The position numbers and the translations under genes were made by a program. A stretch of 64,000 bases of DNA from assembly GCF_016612535.1 (NCBI RefSeq), contig NZ_JAENXS010000002.1, forward strand, positions 372,001-436,000, in the 5' to 3' direction. This DNA is from Bradyrhizobium diazoefficiens (GTDB lineage: Bacteria; Pseudomonadota; Alphaproteobacteria; Rhizobiales; Xanthobacteraceae). Shown piece by piece: positions 10,830-19,729 of this stretch. The notes below the pieces were generated by a model, which saw only the letters and a program-made list of their open reading frames with translations, had not been told where the DNA came from and did not search any database. The stretch's first letter is position 1. Each line of letters begins with the position of its first letter.

Positions 10830-11849
10830 GTGACTCACTATGTTCTCATCGGGCTGGGCATCCTGATTGCCGTCCTCACCGTCGCCTCGGTGTTCGGTCT
10901 TCTGCCCTCGCTGCGGATCGTCCCGGACGACACGCATTTCGACTTCACGCGCTTCCGCCGCATCAGCTTTCCGATCTCGGCGGCGCTGTCGATTGTCGCT
11001 ATCACGCTGTTCTTCACCCACGGGCTGAATTTCGGCATCGACTTCCGCGGCGGCACGCTGCTCGAAGTGCGAGCCAAGTCCGGTACCGCCGATATCGGTG
11101 CGATGAGGACGACGCTGGATGGTTTGCGCCTCGGCGAAGTCCAGTTGCAGCAAATTGGCGGGCCGGCCGATGTGCTGATCCGCGTCGCGGAGCAGCCGGG
11201 CGGTGACGCCGCGCAACAGGAGGCCGTGCAGAAGATCCGCACCGCGCTCGGCGATTCCGTCGACTATCGCCGCGTCGAGGTGGTCGGCCCGCGCGTCTCC
11301 GGCGAATTGCTGGCCTACGGCATGCTTGGCCTCATGCTCGCGATCGTCTCGATCCTGGTCTATCTCTGGTTCCGGTTCGAATGGCAGTTCGCGCTCGGCG
11401 CCATGATCGCCAACGTGCACGACATCGTGCTGACCATCGGCTTCATGTCGATCAGCCAGGTCGACTTCGACCTGACCAGCATCGCGGCGCTTCTGACCAT
11501 TCTCGGCTATTCGCTCAACGACACCGTCGTCATCTATGACCGCATCCGTGAAATGCTGCGGCGCTACAAGAAGATGCCGATGCCGCAGCTGCTGAACGAG
11601 TCCATCAACTCGACGCTGTCGCGCTCGATCATCACGCACTTCACGGTGACCTTGGCGCTGCTGGCGCTGCTGGTGTTCGGCGGTCACGCCATCCACAGCT
11701 TCACGGCGGTGATGATGTTCGGCGTGGTGCTGGTCGGCACCTATACCTCGATCTTCATCGCAGCGCCGATCCTGATCTATCTCGGCGTCGGCGAGCATCG
11801 CGAAGATGCGAGAGAAGGGGCTCCGCCGGCGAAGAAAAACAAGGCATGA
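10830..11849 (+). CDS. secF: Protein translocase subunit SecF
   Basis: SecF (339 aa), partner of SecD. It has the conserved LNFGIDFRGGTLLEVR sequence after the first helix, a small periplasmic domain, and five C-terminal helices including YSLNDTVVIYDRIREMLRR. It uses a GTG start at 10830 with TAGGAG about 8 nt upstream. It ends in a Lys-rich tail. Two genes resembling complex I assembly factors follow on the same strand. Confidence 0.97.
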   Translation: MTHYVLIGLGILIAVLTVASVFGLLPSLRIVPDDTHFDFTRFRRISFPISAALSIVAITLFFTHGLNFGIDFRGGTLLEVRAKSGTADIGAMRTTLDGLRLGEVQLQQIGGPADVLIRVAEQPGGDAAQQEAVQKIRTALGDSVDYRRVEVVGPRVSGELLAYGMLGLMLAIVSILVYLWFRFEWQFALGAMIANVHDIVLTIGFMSISQVDFDLTSIAALLTILGYSLNDTVVIYDRIREMLRRYKKMPMPQLLNESINSTLSRSIITHFTVTLALLALLVFGGHAIHSFTAVMMFGVVLVGTYTSIFIAAPILIYLGVGEHREDAREGAPPAKKNKA

Positions 11850-11909
11850 TCCGAACCGCATGCCCTCGCATGAGTTTGCGAGGGTAGTCAGCCCATTCGG
11901 ACGAAGCTC

Positions 11910-12293
11910 ATGGCCGGCGATCCCAACGCTCCCCATTTCCCGCACTCGGCGCCGATCGAGGCTTACGGCAAGGGCGGCTTCGCCTTCGCCGGCATGTCGC
12001 ACCGGGGCTCGCTACTGTGCCTGCCCGACGCGATCTGGGCTTGGGATGTCACCGATCCCACCAGGATCGACCGCTATGCGCTGGATCGGGTCTTCGCTGC
12101 CGCCAATAGCATTGACACGCTCCTGATCGGGACCGGAACCGGCGTCTGGCTGCCGCCGCCGGCGCTACGACAGGCCCTGAAGGCTGTGAGGGTGGTGCTG
12201 GACACCATGCAGACCGGCCCCGCCGTGCGCACCTACAACATCATGATCGGCGAACGGCGGCGTGTCGCAGCCGCACTGATCGCCGTGCCATGA
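11910..12293 (+). CDS. Mth938/DUF498 domain protein, NDUFAF3-like
   Basis: A 127-aa protein made of one Mth938-like domain. Recognisable parts are IEAYGKGGFAFAGMSHRGSLLCLP, the LLIGTGTGVWLPP loop near the middle, and RTYNIMIGERRRVAAALIAV at the C-terminus. Human NDUFAF3, a mitochondrial complex I assembly factor, belongs to this family, and its bacterial relatives are known to sit near protein-insertion genes such as secD/secF, exactly as here. The stop overlaps the next start by 4 nt. The molecular function in bacteria is not established. Confidence 0.85.
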   Translation: MAGDPNAPHFPHSAPIEAYGKGGFAFAGMSHRGSLLCLPDAIWAWDVTDPTRIDRYALDRVFAAANSIDTLLIGTGTGVWLPPPALRQALKAVRVVLDTMQTGPAVRTYNIMIGERRRVAAALIAVP

Positions 12294-13153
12294 GCCGCGC
12301 CGAGACGCCGCCCGACTCGGTGACCTTCTGCGCCGACCTCGTGCGTGCCCACGACTTTCCGCGCTATATCGCGACGCTGCTCGCGCCCGCTGCCGAGCGT
12401 CGCGCGCTACTGGCGCTCTACGCCTTCAATGTCGAGATCGTCCGCGTCCGCGATCAGGTGAGTCAGCCCTTACCCGGCGAAATCCGTCTGCAATGGTGGA
12501 CCGACATGCTGTCCGGCCATGCCCACGGCAGCGTCGAGGGCAATCCGGTTGCGGCTGAGCTGCTGCGGGCCATCCGTGCTTTCGAGCTGCCGGTCGAACC
12601 GCTATCGCTGCTCGTCGACGAGCACCAGTTCGATCTCTACAACGATCCGATGCCGACCATGACGGCGCTCGAAGGCCATTTGGCCGCGACCTGTTCGGCC
12701 TTGTTCGGGCTCGCGGCGCGGATCATGGGCGAAGTTTCCGATGCGGCCGAGCATCTCGCGCGGCACGCCGGGCTGGCGCAGGGCATCGCGCAGGTGATTG
12801 CAAATCTGCCACGAGATTCGGCCCACCGGCAGCTGTTCCTGCCGCAGCAATTCCTGACCAGCCATGGCTGTGGCATCGAGGAGGTGTTCGCCGGCAAGGA
12901 GACGCCCAATCTCAATGCCGTGCTCGACCACCTCATGAGTGAGGCGCGGCAGCATCTGGCGACGGCCTTCTCGCTGCTGGCGCAGCTGCCGCCGTCGGCG
13001 CGGCCTGCATTCCTGCCGCTGAGCCAGGCGCGGGCCGATCTCAATCGACTGTCGCGGCCGGGGCGCAATCCCTTCGCACCGCAGCCGGTGTCGCGGTTGC
13101 GCACGCTGTGGACGCTGTGGCGGGCTTCACGATCGCGGGAATTTACCAAATAG
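12290..13153 (+). CDS. Squalene/phytoene synthase family protein, NDUFAF6-like
   Basis: A 287-aa all-alpha protein of the squalene/phytoene synthase fold. The conserved start region LLALYAFNVEIVRVRDQVSQ is followed by EIRLQWWTDML. The usual paired DxxxD substrate-binding motifs of true phytoene synthases are not evident (VRDQV, and no clear second motif). The sequence instead resembles NDUFAF6-type complex I assembly proteins. Translational coupling (ATGA overlap) to the NDUFAF3-like gene supports a shared job. A carotenoid or hopanoid role is less likely because no other pathway genes are nearby. Confidence 0.8.
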   Translation: MSRAETPPDSVTFCADLVRAHDFPRYIATLLAPAAERRALLALYAFNVEIVRVRDQVSQPLPGEIRLQWWTDMLSGHAHGSVEGNPVAAELLRAIRAFELPVEPLSLLVDEHQFDLYNDPMPTMTALEGHLAATCSALFGLAARIMGEVSDAAEHLARHAGLAQGIAQVIANLPRDSAHRQLFLPQQFLTSHGCGIEEVFAGKETPNLNAVLDHLMSEARQHLATAFSLLAQLPPSARPAFLPLSQARADLNRLSRPGRNPFAPQPVSRLRTLWTLWRASRSREFTK

Positions 13154-13198
13154 CGGTTGGCTTATCGCCCGAGCCGGCCAAATGCTCTATGCTGTCCT

Positions 13199-14443
13199 AT
13201 GGCTGACCCGTCCCAAACCGTGTCCCCTGATCTGAGCGGCTTTCCGGTCGCGCCCGCCGACATTCATGCCGCCGCGGAGACGATCCGCGGCGCGGTCGTC
13301 GAGACGCCCTGCGGCTACAGCCGGACGCTGAGCAACATCTGCGGCTGCGAGCTCTGGCTCAAATTCGAGAACCTCCAGTTTACTTCGTCGTTCAAGGAGC
13401 GTGGTGCGCTCAACCGGCTCACGGCGCTGACGCCAGAGGAGCGCGCACGCGGCGTCGTCGCCATGTCGGCGGGAAACCACGCGCAAGGCGTCGCCTATCA
13501 CGCCAAGCGGCTCGGTATTCCCGCGACCATCGTCATGCCCGTCGGCACGCCCATGGTGAAGGTCGAGAACACCAGACATCATGGTGCCGAGGTCGTCGTC
13601 ACGGGCGCGACGCTGGAAGAGGCGGCTGCGTTTGCGCGCAGCCACGGCGAAGCCCGCGGCATGATCTTCCTCCATCCCTACGACGATCCGCTCGTCATCG
13701 CCGGGCAGGGCACGGTCGGGCTGGAGATGCTCAAGGCGGTGCCGGAACTCGATACGCTGGTCGTCCCGATCGGCGGCGGTGGACTGATCAGCGGTATCGC
13801 CATTGCGGCAAAATCCCTGAAGCCGTCGCTGCGGATCCTCGGCGTCGAGGCCTGGCTCTATCCTTCGATGTACAACGCCATCCATGGCGGCACTCTGCCC
13901 GCGCGCGGCGATACGCTGGCCGAAGGCATCGCCGTGAAGTCGCCCGGCAAGATCACCACCGAAATCATCCGCCACCTCGTCGACGATATTGCGCTGGTCA
14001 ACGAAGCTGAGCTCGAGCGTGCGGTCGCAACCCTGATCTCGATCGAGAAGACCGTCGTCGAGGGCGCTGGCGCTGCAGGCCTCGCGGCGATCATGTCCGA
14101 TCCCACGCGCTTCGCCGGCGAGAAGGTTGGTCTCGTCCTGAGCGGCGGCAACATCGACACCAGGCTGATCGCCTCGGTGCTGACGCGCGAACTCGCCCGC
14201 GAGGGGCGTTTGACGCAGCTCTCGCTCGATATTCCGGACCGGCCCGGCCAATTGGCGGCGGTCGCGGCGTTGCTGGCCGAGGCCGGCGCCAACATCATCG
14301 AGGTCTCGCACCAGCGGACCTTCTCCGACCTGCCGGCCAAGGCGACGCTCCTGCAACTGGTCATCGAGACCCGTGACAGCGCGCATCTCGACGAGGTCAT
14401 GGCCAAGCTCGGCGCATCCGGATTGAGTGCGCGCTGCACCTGA
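13199..14443 (+). CDS. ilvA: Threonine ammonia-lyase with C-terminal ACT domain
   Basis: Deaminates L-threonine to 2-oxobutanoate, the first step toward isoleucine (414 aa). The PLP lysine is in FTSSFKERGALNRL (about residue 68), the phosphate-binding loop is VVPIGGGGLISGIAIA, and SGGNIDTRLIASVL follows. The last 75 residues form an ACT-type regulatory domain (TQLSLDIPDRPGQLAAVAALL), as in the shorter IlvA/TdcB class, so allosteric control is likely. ATG 13199 is chosen over an upstream start at 13157 that encodes Arg/Cys-rich sequence. Confidence 0.92.
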   Translation: MADPSQTVSPDLSGFPVAPADIHAAAETIRGAVVETPCGYSRTLSNICGCELWLKFENLQFTSSFKERGALNRLTALTPEERARGVVAMSAGNHAQGVAYHAKRLGIPATIVMPVGTPMVKVENTRHHGAEVVVTGATLEEAAAFARSHGEARGMIFLHPYDDPLVIAGQGTVGLEMLKAVPELDTLVVPIGGGGLISGIAIAAKSLKPSLRILGVEAWLYPSMYNAIHGGTLPARGDTLAEGIAVKSPGKITTEIIRHLVDDIALVNEAELERAVATLISIEKTVVEGAGAAGLAAIMSDPTRFAGEKVGLVLSGGNIDTRLIASVLTRELAREGRLTQLSLDIPDRPGQLAAVAALLAEAGANIIEVSHQRTFSDLPAKATLLQLVIETRDSAHLDEVMAKLGASGLSARCT

Positions 14444-14460
14444 GCAGCGCATCTCTGCCG

Positions 14461-15639
14461 CTATCGCAGGACCAAACCGGCGAGGTGGGCGATGAGACGA
14501 TCAATCTCGGCTTCCGTATTGTAGTAATGCGGCGAGGCGCGCACGACCACCGGCAGCGCACGGACTTCCGCGTCGATGCGGGTGCTCGACGGATGTGAAG
14601 TGCCGATGGTAATATTGGCCGCCGCTGCGCTGCTGACGATCGTATCCGGCTCACGCCCCTCCATCGTGAAGCTGACGATTGCGCCCGGCGCCCGGCCGAG
14701 GTCCCGAATTTTGATGCCGCTGATAGCGCCGAGGCCATTGCGAAGGCGGCCCGCAAGCAGGCGGCAGCGCTGTTCGATCGGACCGAGGCCGATCGCGAGC
14801 GCATAGTCGATAGCGGCGCCGAGCCCGAGCCGAGCCGCGTAATTGTTCTCCCAGGTCTCGAAACGGCGCGCATCGTCGCGGAGCTGATAGCGGTCCCGCG
14901 AGACCCAGGGCGCCGCGAAGTGGTCGATCATCGGCGGTTCGAGCTGACGCAGCAACGCCCGGCGGACGTAGAGAAAGCCGGTGCCGCGAGGGCCGCGCAG
15001 GAACTTGCGGCCGGTCGCCGACAGCATGTCACAGCCGATCGCTTCGACGTCGACCTCCATCTGGCCGACCGCCTGGCAGGCGTCGAGCAGGAAGGGGATG
15101 CCGTGCGCTCGGGCGATCTTGCCGACGGCCGCTGCGGGATTGACGAGCCCGCCATTGGTCGGAACCCAGGTGATGGCGATCAGCTTTACCCGCTCATCGA
15201 TCATGCGCTCGAGCGCACCGATATCGAGCTCGCCGGTAGTATCGCTCGGCACGATTTCGATGATCGCGCCCGTTCTCTTGGCGACCTGAAGAAAGGCGAC
15301 ATAGTTGGCGGCGTATTCCGCCTCGGCGGTCAGGATCCGGTCGCCTGCGCGAAGCGGAAGCGCATAGAACGCCATCTGCCAGGCAACGGTCGCGTTCTCC
15401 ATGAGGGCGATTTCATCGGGCGCGGCATTCAGCAGACACGCCACCGAGCCGTAGACGGCATCAAGCCGATCGGCCTCTCGGTCGGCGGCGGCATATCCGC
15501 CGATCTCGCTCTCCAGATCGATATGCTGCTTCATCGCCTCCGCAACAGCCGTCGGCATGAGGGCCGCACCTGCGTTGTGGAGATAAGCAAGCCATTGTGC
15601 GGCCGGCGTGTCGGTGCGTATTCGGTCGATGTCGATCAC
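14461..15639 (-). CDS. Aminotransferase class V-fold PLP enzyme
   Basis: A 392-aa PLP enzyme of the class V family (cysteine desulfurase/isopenicillin epimerase-like). The Schiff-base lysine lies in LSATGRKFLRGPRGTGFLYV. FLLDACQAVGQMEVDVEAIG carries the cofactor Asp, and ITWVPTNGGLVNPAA is a conserved loop. The exact substrate is unclear: EgtE-type or selenocysteine-lyase-like activity are possibilities. I chose the GTG at 15639 because AGGAG lies about 11 nt upstream and it opens with DIDRIRTDTPAAQW; an ATG at 15723 would add 28 Ser/Arg/Cys-rich residues. Confidence 0.8.
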   Translation of the reverse strand: MIDIDRIRTDTPAAQWLAYLHNAGAALMPTAVAEAMKQHIDLESEIGGYAAADREADRLDAVYGSVACLLNAAPDEIALMENATVAWQMAFYALPLRAGDRILTAEAEYAANYVAFLQVAKRTGAIIEIVPSDTTGELDIGALERMIDERVKLIAITWVPTNGGLVNPAAAVGKIARAHGIPFLLDACQAVGQMEVDVEAIGCDMLSATGRKFLRGPRGTGFLYVRRALLRQLEPPMIDHFAAPWVSRDRYQLRDDARRFETWENNYAARLGLGAAIDYALAIGLGPIEQRCRLLAGRLRNGLGAISGIKIRDLGRAPGAIVSFTMEGREPDTIVSSAAAANITIGTSHPSSTRIDAEVRALPVVVRASPHYYNTEAEIDRLIAHLAGLVLR

Positions 15640-15736
15640 GCGCGCCTCTCTCTCCTGCGATCCAGCTGCATGGATTAGACGCGCCGAACACCGCGAGCAA
15701 GACCGCGGGAAAGCGAGGAACAAGCCTGGTGTGGTC

Positions 15737-16294
15737 TCAGATGCAGAGGCCGAGCAGCTTGATGTGGCAGTTACTGGCCTTGGGCTTGCTTGCGGGCGCG
15801 GCCCCGCGCTTCACGGCGACCAGCGGCTCCGTGTCCTTCGGGCGTTTGCCCCGCTTTGGTTCGTAATCGCCGGCGATCTCCATGGCCCAGTAGGTGCGCT
15901 TGCCGCTGGCGTTTTTGGCGCTCGCGATCCCGACGCGCGAAGCATTGTGCAGCAGCAGGTTCTTGCGGTGCCCGGAGGAATCGATCCATTGGCCGAGCGT
16001 TTTCTCGAAATTGTCGTAACCGTAGGCGATGTTTTCAGCGGCACGGCCCGCGCCGGCCGGTGCGATACGCCTGTTGAACGGGCCGAGCGTCTCGTGGCTG
16101 AGATCGTCCTTCGCCGCCATGGCGCGCGCCTGATCCATGGCGATGCGGTCGAGCGTGGCATCGCGCACCACACGGACCTCTCCATGCTTGAGGCGGAAGC
16201 CGGAGATCTGTTCGGCTGGGGACTCGGCCATTGCGGGTACGGTGGCCAGCAACAGCAGGCCGGCAATGGTCCAGCCAACCACACGATGCATCAT
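15737..16294 (-). CDS. Secreted CAP (SCP/PR1-like) domain protein
   Basis: About 185 aa, with a signal peptide (VVGWTIAGLLLLATVPAMA) followed by one CAP domain. The domain shows FRLKHGEVRVVRDATLDRIA, the LSHETLGPFNRR region and the signature SSGHRKNLLLHNASRVGIA. CAP proteins are extracytoplasmic; bacterial roles are mostly undefined. The start is ATG 16294 or 16291 (adjacent Met codons behind GGGGGA); 16312 is also in frame. The C-terminus is basic and contains NCHIKLLGLCI with two Cys. Confidence 0.8.
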   Translation of the reverse strand: MMHRVVGWTIAGLLLLATVPAMAESPAEQISGFRLKHGEVRVVRDATLDRIAMDQARAMAAKDDLSHETLGPFNRRIAPAGAGRAAENIAYGYDNFEKTLGQWIDSSGHRKNLLLHNASRVGIASAKNASGKRTYWAMEIAGDYEPKRGKRPKDTEPLVAVKRGAAPASKPKASNCHIKLLGLCI

Positions 16295-16383
16295 CGTCCC
16301 CCGAGTGCCCATGACCCCGCCAAGCCCGAACTTTCCAATCGCTTCTCTATCGCCAATGTGGACGCTTCAAGGCACTGCCTACA

Positions 16384-17478
16384 CTAGCTCGTCGGCAGGT
16401 CCGCCTCGAAATTAAAGCGATCGCGCAGGTTCTTACGCCGCTCCAGGATGTCCTTGAGGAACGCACGGTCCTGCTCGTTCTTCATCATCGGCTCGATCAG
16501 ATCGAGCTGGTTCATGGCGACCAATTGCAGGATCTCGGTGCGCGGCTTGCCGCCGGCGTCGCGCGGCAGCGCGTGCACGATCTGGATGTGCTCCGGCGGC
16601 TTGGGGCCCTTGGCCGCCGACAGATCGTTGTGGAGCTGACCTTCGAGTGCGGCCTGATCGGCTTCGACGAAGGCATAGAGCCCGACGCCGGAGCGGCGGT
16701 CGGCAAAGGCGACGATGGCGGTGTCGCGCACGGCCGGGTTCTTGCGGATCAGCTCGGCCAGCACGGGTGCATCGTTGACGAGCCGGCGGCCGCCGCCCTC
16801 GCGGTCGGTGAAGTTGAATAGGCCGCGGGTGATCGCCCGATAGACCTTCTTGCCGGTGGCGAGCCACAGGCTCGCGGCGAACGATTTCTTCGCCAGGATT
16901 TTTCGCTCGCGCGGCGTCAGCGCTTCCGGTGCGTAGGAGCGCTTGTGCTTGAGCAGATGCCGGAGATCCTCATAGGCGAGGACGCGATAGAGCCGGCCGC
17001 GCCGGTCGAAGCAGGCCGCGAGCTGAAAGTCGGTGACATAGGCGCGCCCGTCGCGACCGACCAGCCAGTTCTGTTCTTTGGCAAGATCGTTGTGGCAGAT
17101 GCCGGCGCGTCGCAGTCGGCGCAGCGCCGCCTTGGCCGATTGGAAATAGGCAAGGTCGCCATGCGGTTTGGCCAGATGCAGCGCGACGCCGTCGACGAAG
17201 CCGCGTACCAGCGCGCGGCGGCCGGCCCAGAGAAGTTCGGGCCCGACGTCGAGGCCCTTTGCGAGCACGAGAGCATGCTTCTCACGCGCGAACAGATGAC
17301 GCGCCAAGAGCAATGACCACCACGGGACTTCGTCGAGCCGGCGCAGCACCGCGTCGACTTCGCCATTGTCACCACGGAAGCGGCCGCGCTCGACGGTCGA
17401 GAACACGTCGCGCTTGAGCAGCACGCCCTCGGTCCAGCGCGCCGACAGTGTCGCGGCGTCGTCTTTGGGGAGGTTCAT
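16384..17478 (-). CDS. Kinase-fold protein fused to ANL-type C-terminal domain
   Basis: A 364-aa two-part protein. The N-terminal half looks like a eukaryotic-type/RIO-like kinase fold: ICHNDLAKEQNWLVG matches the catalytic loop (HxDLxxxN) and YVTDFQLA the metal-binding DFG position, here DFQ. From about residue 240 the sequence resembles the small C-terminal lid of acyl-CoA synthetases: NPAVRDTAIVAFADR, then PPEHIQIVHALPRDAGGKPR, which keeps the position of the A10 catalytic lysine. No adenylation core is present. It starts 8 nt beyond the trmFO stop on the same strand, so it is probably cotranscribed. Function unknown. Confidence 0.75.
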   Translation of the reverse strand: MNLPKDDAATLSARWTEGVLLKRDVFSTVERGRFRGDNGEVDAVLRRLDEVPWWSLLLARHLFAREKHALVLAKGLDVGPELLWAGRRALVRGFVDGVALHLAKPHGDLAYFQSAKAALRRLRRAGICHNDLAKEQNWLVGRDGRAYVTDFQLAACFDRRGRLYRVLAYEDLRHLLKHKRSYAPEALTPRERKILAKKSFAASLWLATGKKVYRAITRGLFNFTDREGGGRRLVNDAPVLAELIRKNPAVRDTAIVAFADRRSGVGLYAFVEADQAALEGQLHNDLSAAKGPKPPEHIQIVHALPRDAGGKPRTEILQLVAMNQLDLIEPMMKNEQDRAFLKDILERRKNLRDRFNFEADLPTS

Positions 17479-17485
17479 CGAAGAC

Positions 17486-18913
17486 TCACGCGGCGGCGGC
17501 AATGCGCAGATGATCGGCGATCCAGCGATCGAGATCGGCGAGGGCCAATGCGCTCATCGCCTGCTTCTTGGCCACTGTCTTTTCGTTGCCGCGCAGCCGC
17601 GTGCCGTCGGGCTTCTTCGTCGGCGCGCTGGCAAGCGGCGGGAACAGGCCGAAATTGATGTTCATCGGCTGGAACGATCGCGTGCCTGGCTCGATAGTCT
17701 CGATATGGCCGCCGGTGATGTGGCCGAGCAGGGATCCGAGCGCGGTAGTTTCGGGCGGGCTCGCCAGCGTCTCCTCGCGCGCGTCCGCTGCGGCATAGAG
17801 GCCGGCGATCAGGCCGACGCTGGCGGATTCCACATAGCCCTCGCAGCCCGTCATCTGGCCGGCAAAGCGCAGCCGCGGCTGCGCGCGCAGGCGCAACTGG
17901 CCGTCAAGCAGCTTTGGCGAATTCAGGAAGGTGTTGCGATGCAGGCCGCCGAGGCGGGCGAACTCGGCCTTCTCCAGGCCCGGAATGGTGCGGAAGATGC
18001 GCTGCTGCTCGCCGTATTTCAATTTCGTCTGGAAGCCGACGATGTTGTAGAGCGTGCCGAGCTTGTTGTCCTGGCGCAGCTGCACGATGGCATAGGCTTT
18101 CGTAGCGGGATCGTGCGGATTGGTGAGGCCGACCGGCTTCATCGGGCCGTAGCGCAGCGTCTCGGGGCCGCGCTCCGCCATCACCTCGATCGGCAGGCAG
18201 CCGTCGAAATAGGGCGTGTTGGTTTCCCACTCCTTGAACTCGGTCTTTTCGCCGGCGATCAGCGCCGCGACGAAGCCGTCATACTGCTCCTTGGTCATCG
18301 GGCAGTTGATGTAGTCGGCGCCATTGCCGCCGGGGCCAACCTTGTCATAGCGCGACTGGAACCAGGCCACGGACATGTCGATGGATTCGCGATGCACGAT
18401 CGGCGCGATGGCATCGAAGAAGGCCAGGGCGTTCTCGTCGGTCAGCTCACGGATCGCGTCGGCGAGCGGTGCGGAGGTGAGGGGGCCGGTCGCAACGATG
18501 ACATTGCTCCAGTCGGCTGGCGGCAGGCCTGTGATCTCGCCGCGGACGATCTTGATCAACGGATGGTCGTTCAGCGCCTTGGTTACGGCCGCGGAAAAAC
18601 CGTCGCGATCGACCGCGAGTGCGCCGCCGGCGGGGACCTGGTTGGCATCGGCCGCGCGCATGATCAGCGAGTCGAGGCGGCGCATCTCCGCGTGCAAAAG
18701 GCCGACCGCATTGTTGGCGGCATCGTCCGAGCGGAACGAATTGGAGCAGACGAGCTCGGCAAGCCCACCGGTGCGGTGCGCCTTGGTCATGCGGTCCGGC
18801 CGCATCTCGTGCAGCACCACGGGCACGCCCGATTTCGCCACCTGCCAGGCTGCTTCGGAACCAGCAAGGCCAGCGCCGATGACGTGTACGATATTGGATA
18901 GGGGTCCTGTCAT
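17486..18913 (-). CDS. trmFO: Methylenetetrahydrofolate--tRNA-(uracil-5-)-methyltransferase TrmFO
   Basis: Folate- and FAD-dependent enzyme that makes m5U54 (ribothymidine) in the tRNA T-loop (475 aa). The FAD dinucleotide fold starts at once with [16 protein letters not shown]. The conserved [10 protein letters not shown] carries one key cysteine and [14 protein letters not shown] another. [18 protein letters not shown] and the [12 protein letters not shown] region near the C-terminus are family hallmarks. Start 18913 is the natural Met before the FAD loop. The kinase/ANL fusion gene lies just downstream. Confidence 0.96.
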   Translation of the reverse strand: MTGPLSNIVHVIGAGLAGSEAAWQVAKSGVPVVLHEMRPDRMTKAHRTGGLAELVCSNSFRSDDAANNAVGLLHAEMRRLDSLIMRAADANQVPAGGALAVDRDGFSAAVTKALNDHPLIKIVRGEITGLPPADWSNVIVATGPLTSAPLADAIRELTDENALAFFDAIAPIVHRESIDMSVAWFQSRYDKVGPGGNGADYINCPMTKEQYDGFVAALIAGEKTEFKEWETNTPYFDGCLPIEVMAERGPETLRYGPMKPVGLTNPHDPATKAYAIVQLRQDNKLGTLYNIVGFQTKLKYGEQQRIFRTIPGLEKAEFARLGGLHRNTFLNSPKLLDGQLRLRAQPRLRFAGQMTGCEGYVESASVGLIAGLYAAADAREETLASPPETTALGSLLGHITGGHIETIEPGTRSFQPMNINFGLFPPLASAPTKKPDGTRLRGNEKTVAKKQAMSALALADLDRWIADHLRIAAAA

Positions 18914-19039
18914 GGGGCGGACAGGTAGCGCTTTTCGGCGATCAGTGGAATCGCTGAGATCGAGTTTTCTGCCACCGGATGCGACAACGCCCGCACGAAG
19001 CGGGCGCTATCGGTTGGTCCGGTGAAGGGCTGAACGATA

Positions 19040-19192
19040 TCAGCCCTGATACTGACCGGCGGCAACGCGCGGGATGTCCGAGCGATCAAGGCCGATGTCG
19101 GCCAGTTCGCGATCGCTGAGCTGGGACAGCTCGGCAACATTGCGCTGATAGTCCCGGAAAGCCTGGATCATGCGGATGAGCGAGAGCAGCAT
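19040..19192 (-). CDS. DUF1127 small protein
   Basis: A 50-aa protein, MLLSLIRMIQAFRDYQRN onwards, with the DUF1127 signature ELSQLSDRELADIGLDRSDIPRVA. Small DUF1127 proteins are common in alphaproteobacteria; some affect phosphate, carbon or RNA metabolism, but this one is uncharacterised. ATG 19192 has AGGAG 7 nt upstream. Longer upstream translation lacks family similarity. Confidence 0.9.
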   Translation of the reverse strand: MLLSLIRMIQAFRDYQRNVAELSQLSDRELADIGLDRSDIPRVAAGQYQG

Positions 19193-19729
19193 TGGTAGTC
19201 TCCTGTAGTTCGATTCAGCCCTTGCCGGAGCGTCATCGTTGAAATGAATATAGGTGAGAGTGGTGCACTGCGAAAGTTCCGATGTTGCGATGCAGCTAAG
19301 CGAAGAACGCATGGCACCAATAACAGACGATTAACCTCTCGGCAGTCGTGCCCAGCGACTGGGCGAAACGGGCCTTACATCAGGGTAAACGCCCGTGAAA
19401 CGACGGACTTACCGCTCATCTGCGGCTTCGATTTGTTGTGGAAATAAGTTGCGTTCCCGTGATCGCAAGGCGTCGGGCCAGCTTGTAGACCCAAGTCCGG
19501 CATGCATGATTCGCATGAGCTGGGATCCTTAGCTATGAATATAAGTTCATAAAATTTGAGTGTAGAATTCCCCCGATCTGATCGGGAAAGCCTGCAGATT
19601 CGTTCGGGCGGAGGCTTCGAGGGGGCGGCATGCACCTGAACAAGGCAATGCACGCCACTATGGGTAAGGAAACGCTTCGCGAGAGGCCCGGCGCCGGGCG
19701 ATCGGCCCTACGCGTTTCTCAGGGGATCT
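19193..19729. other. Intergenic region without a convincing gene
   Basis: This 537-nt gap between two minus-strand genes includes a notably AT-rich part (about 19320-19570) that should hold the DUF1127 promoter. On the minus strand TATATT (19247-19252) with TTTCGC 17 nt upstream is a weak promoter candidate. A perfect GCCCGGCGCCGGGC palindrome lies at about 19686-19699 without a T-run. The open frames here are short and not protein-like. Confidence 0.5.

Noticed and set aside
12290..13153. Annotation as a carotenoid-producing phytoene synthase
   Set aside because: No clear paired DxxxD motifs and no pathway genes nearby; coupling to an Mth938 gene points to a complex I assembly type.
19320..19729. 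Possible short genes in the gap between DUF1127 and the transglycosylase
   Set aside because: Frames are short, lack ribosome sites and show no recognisable domain.
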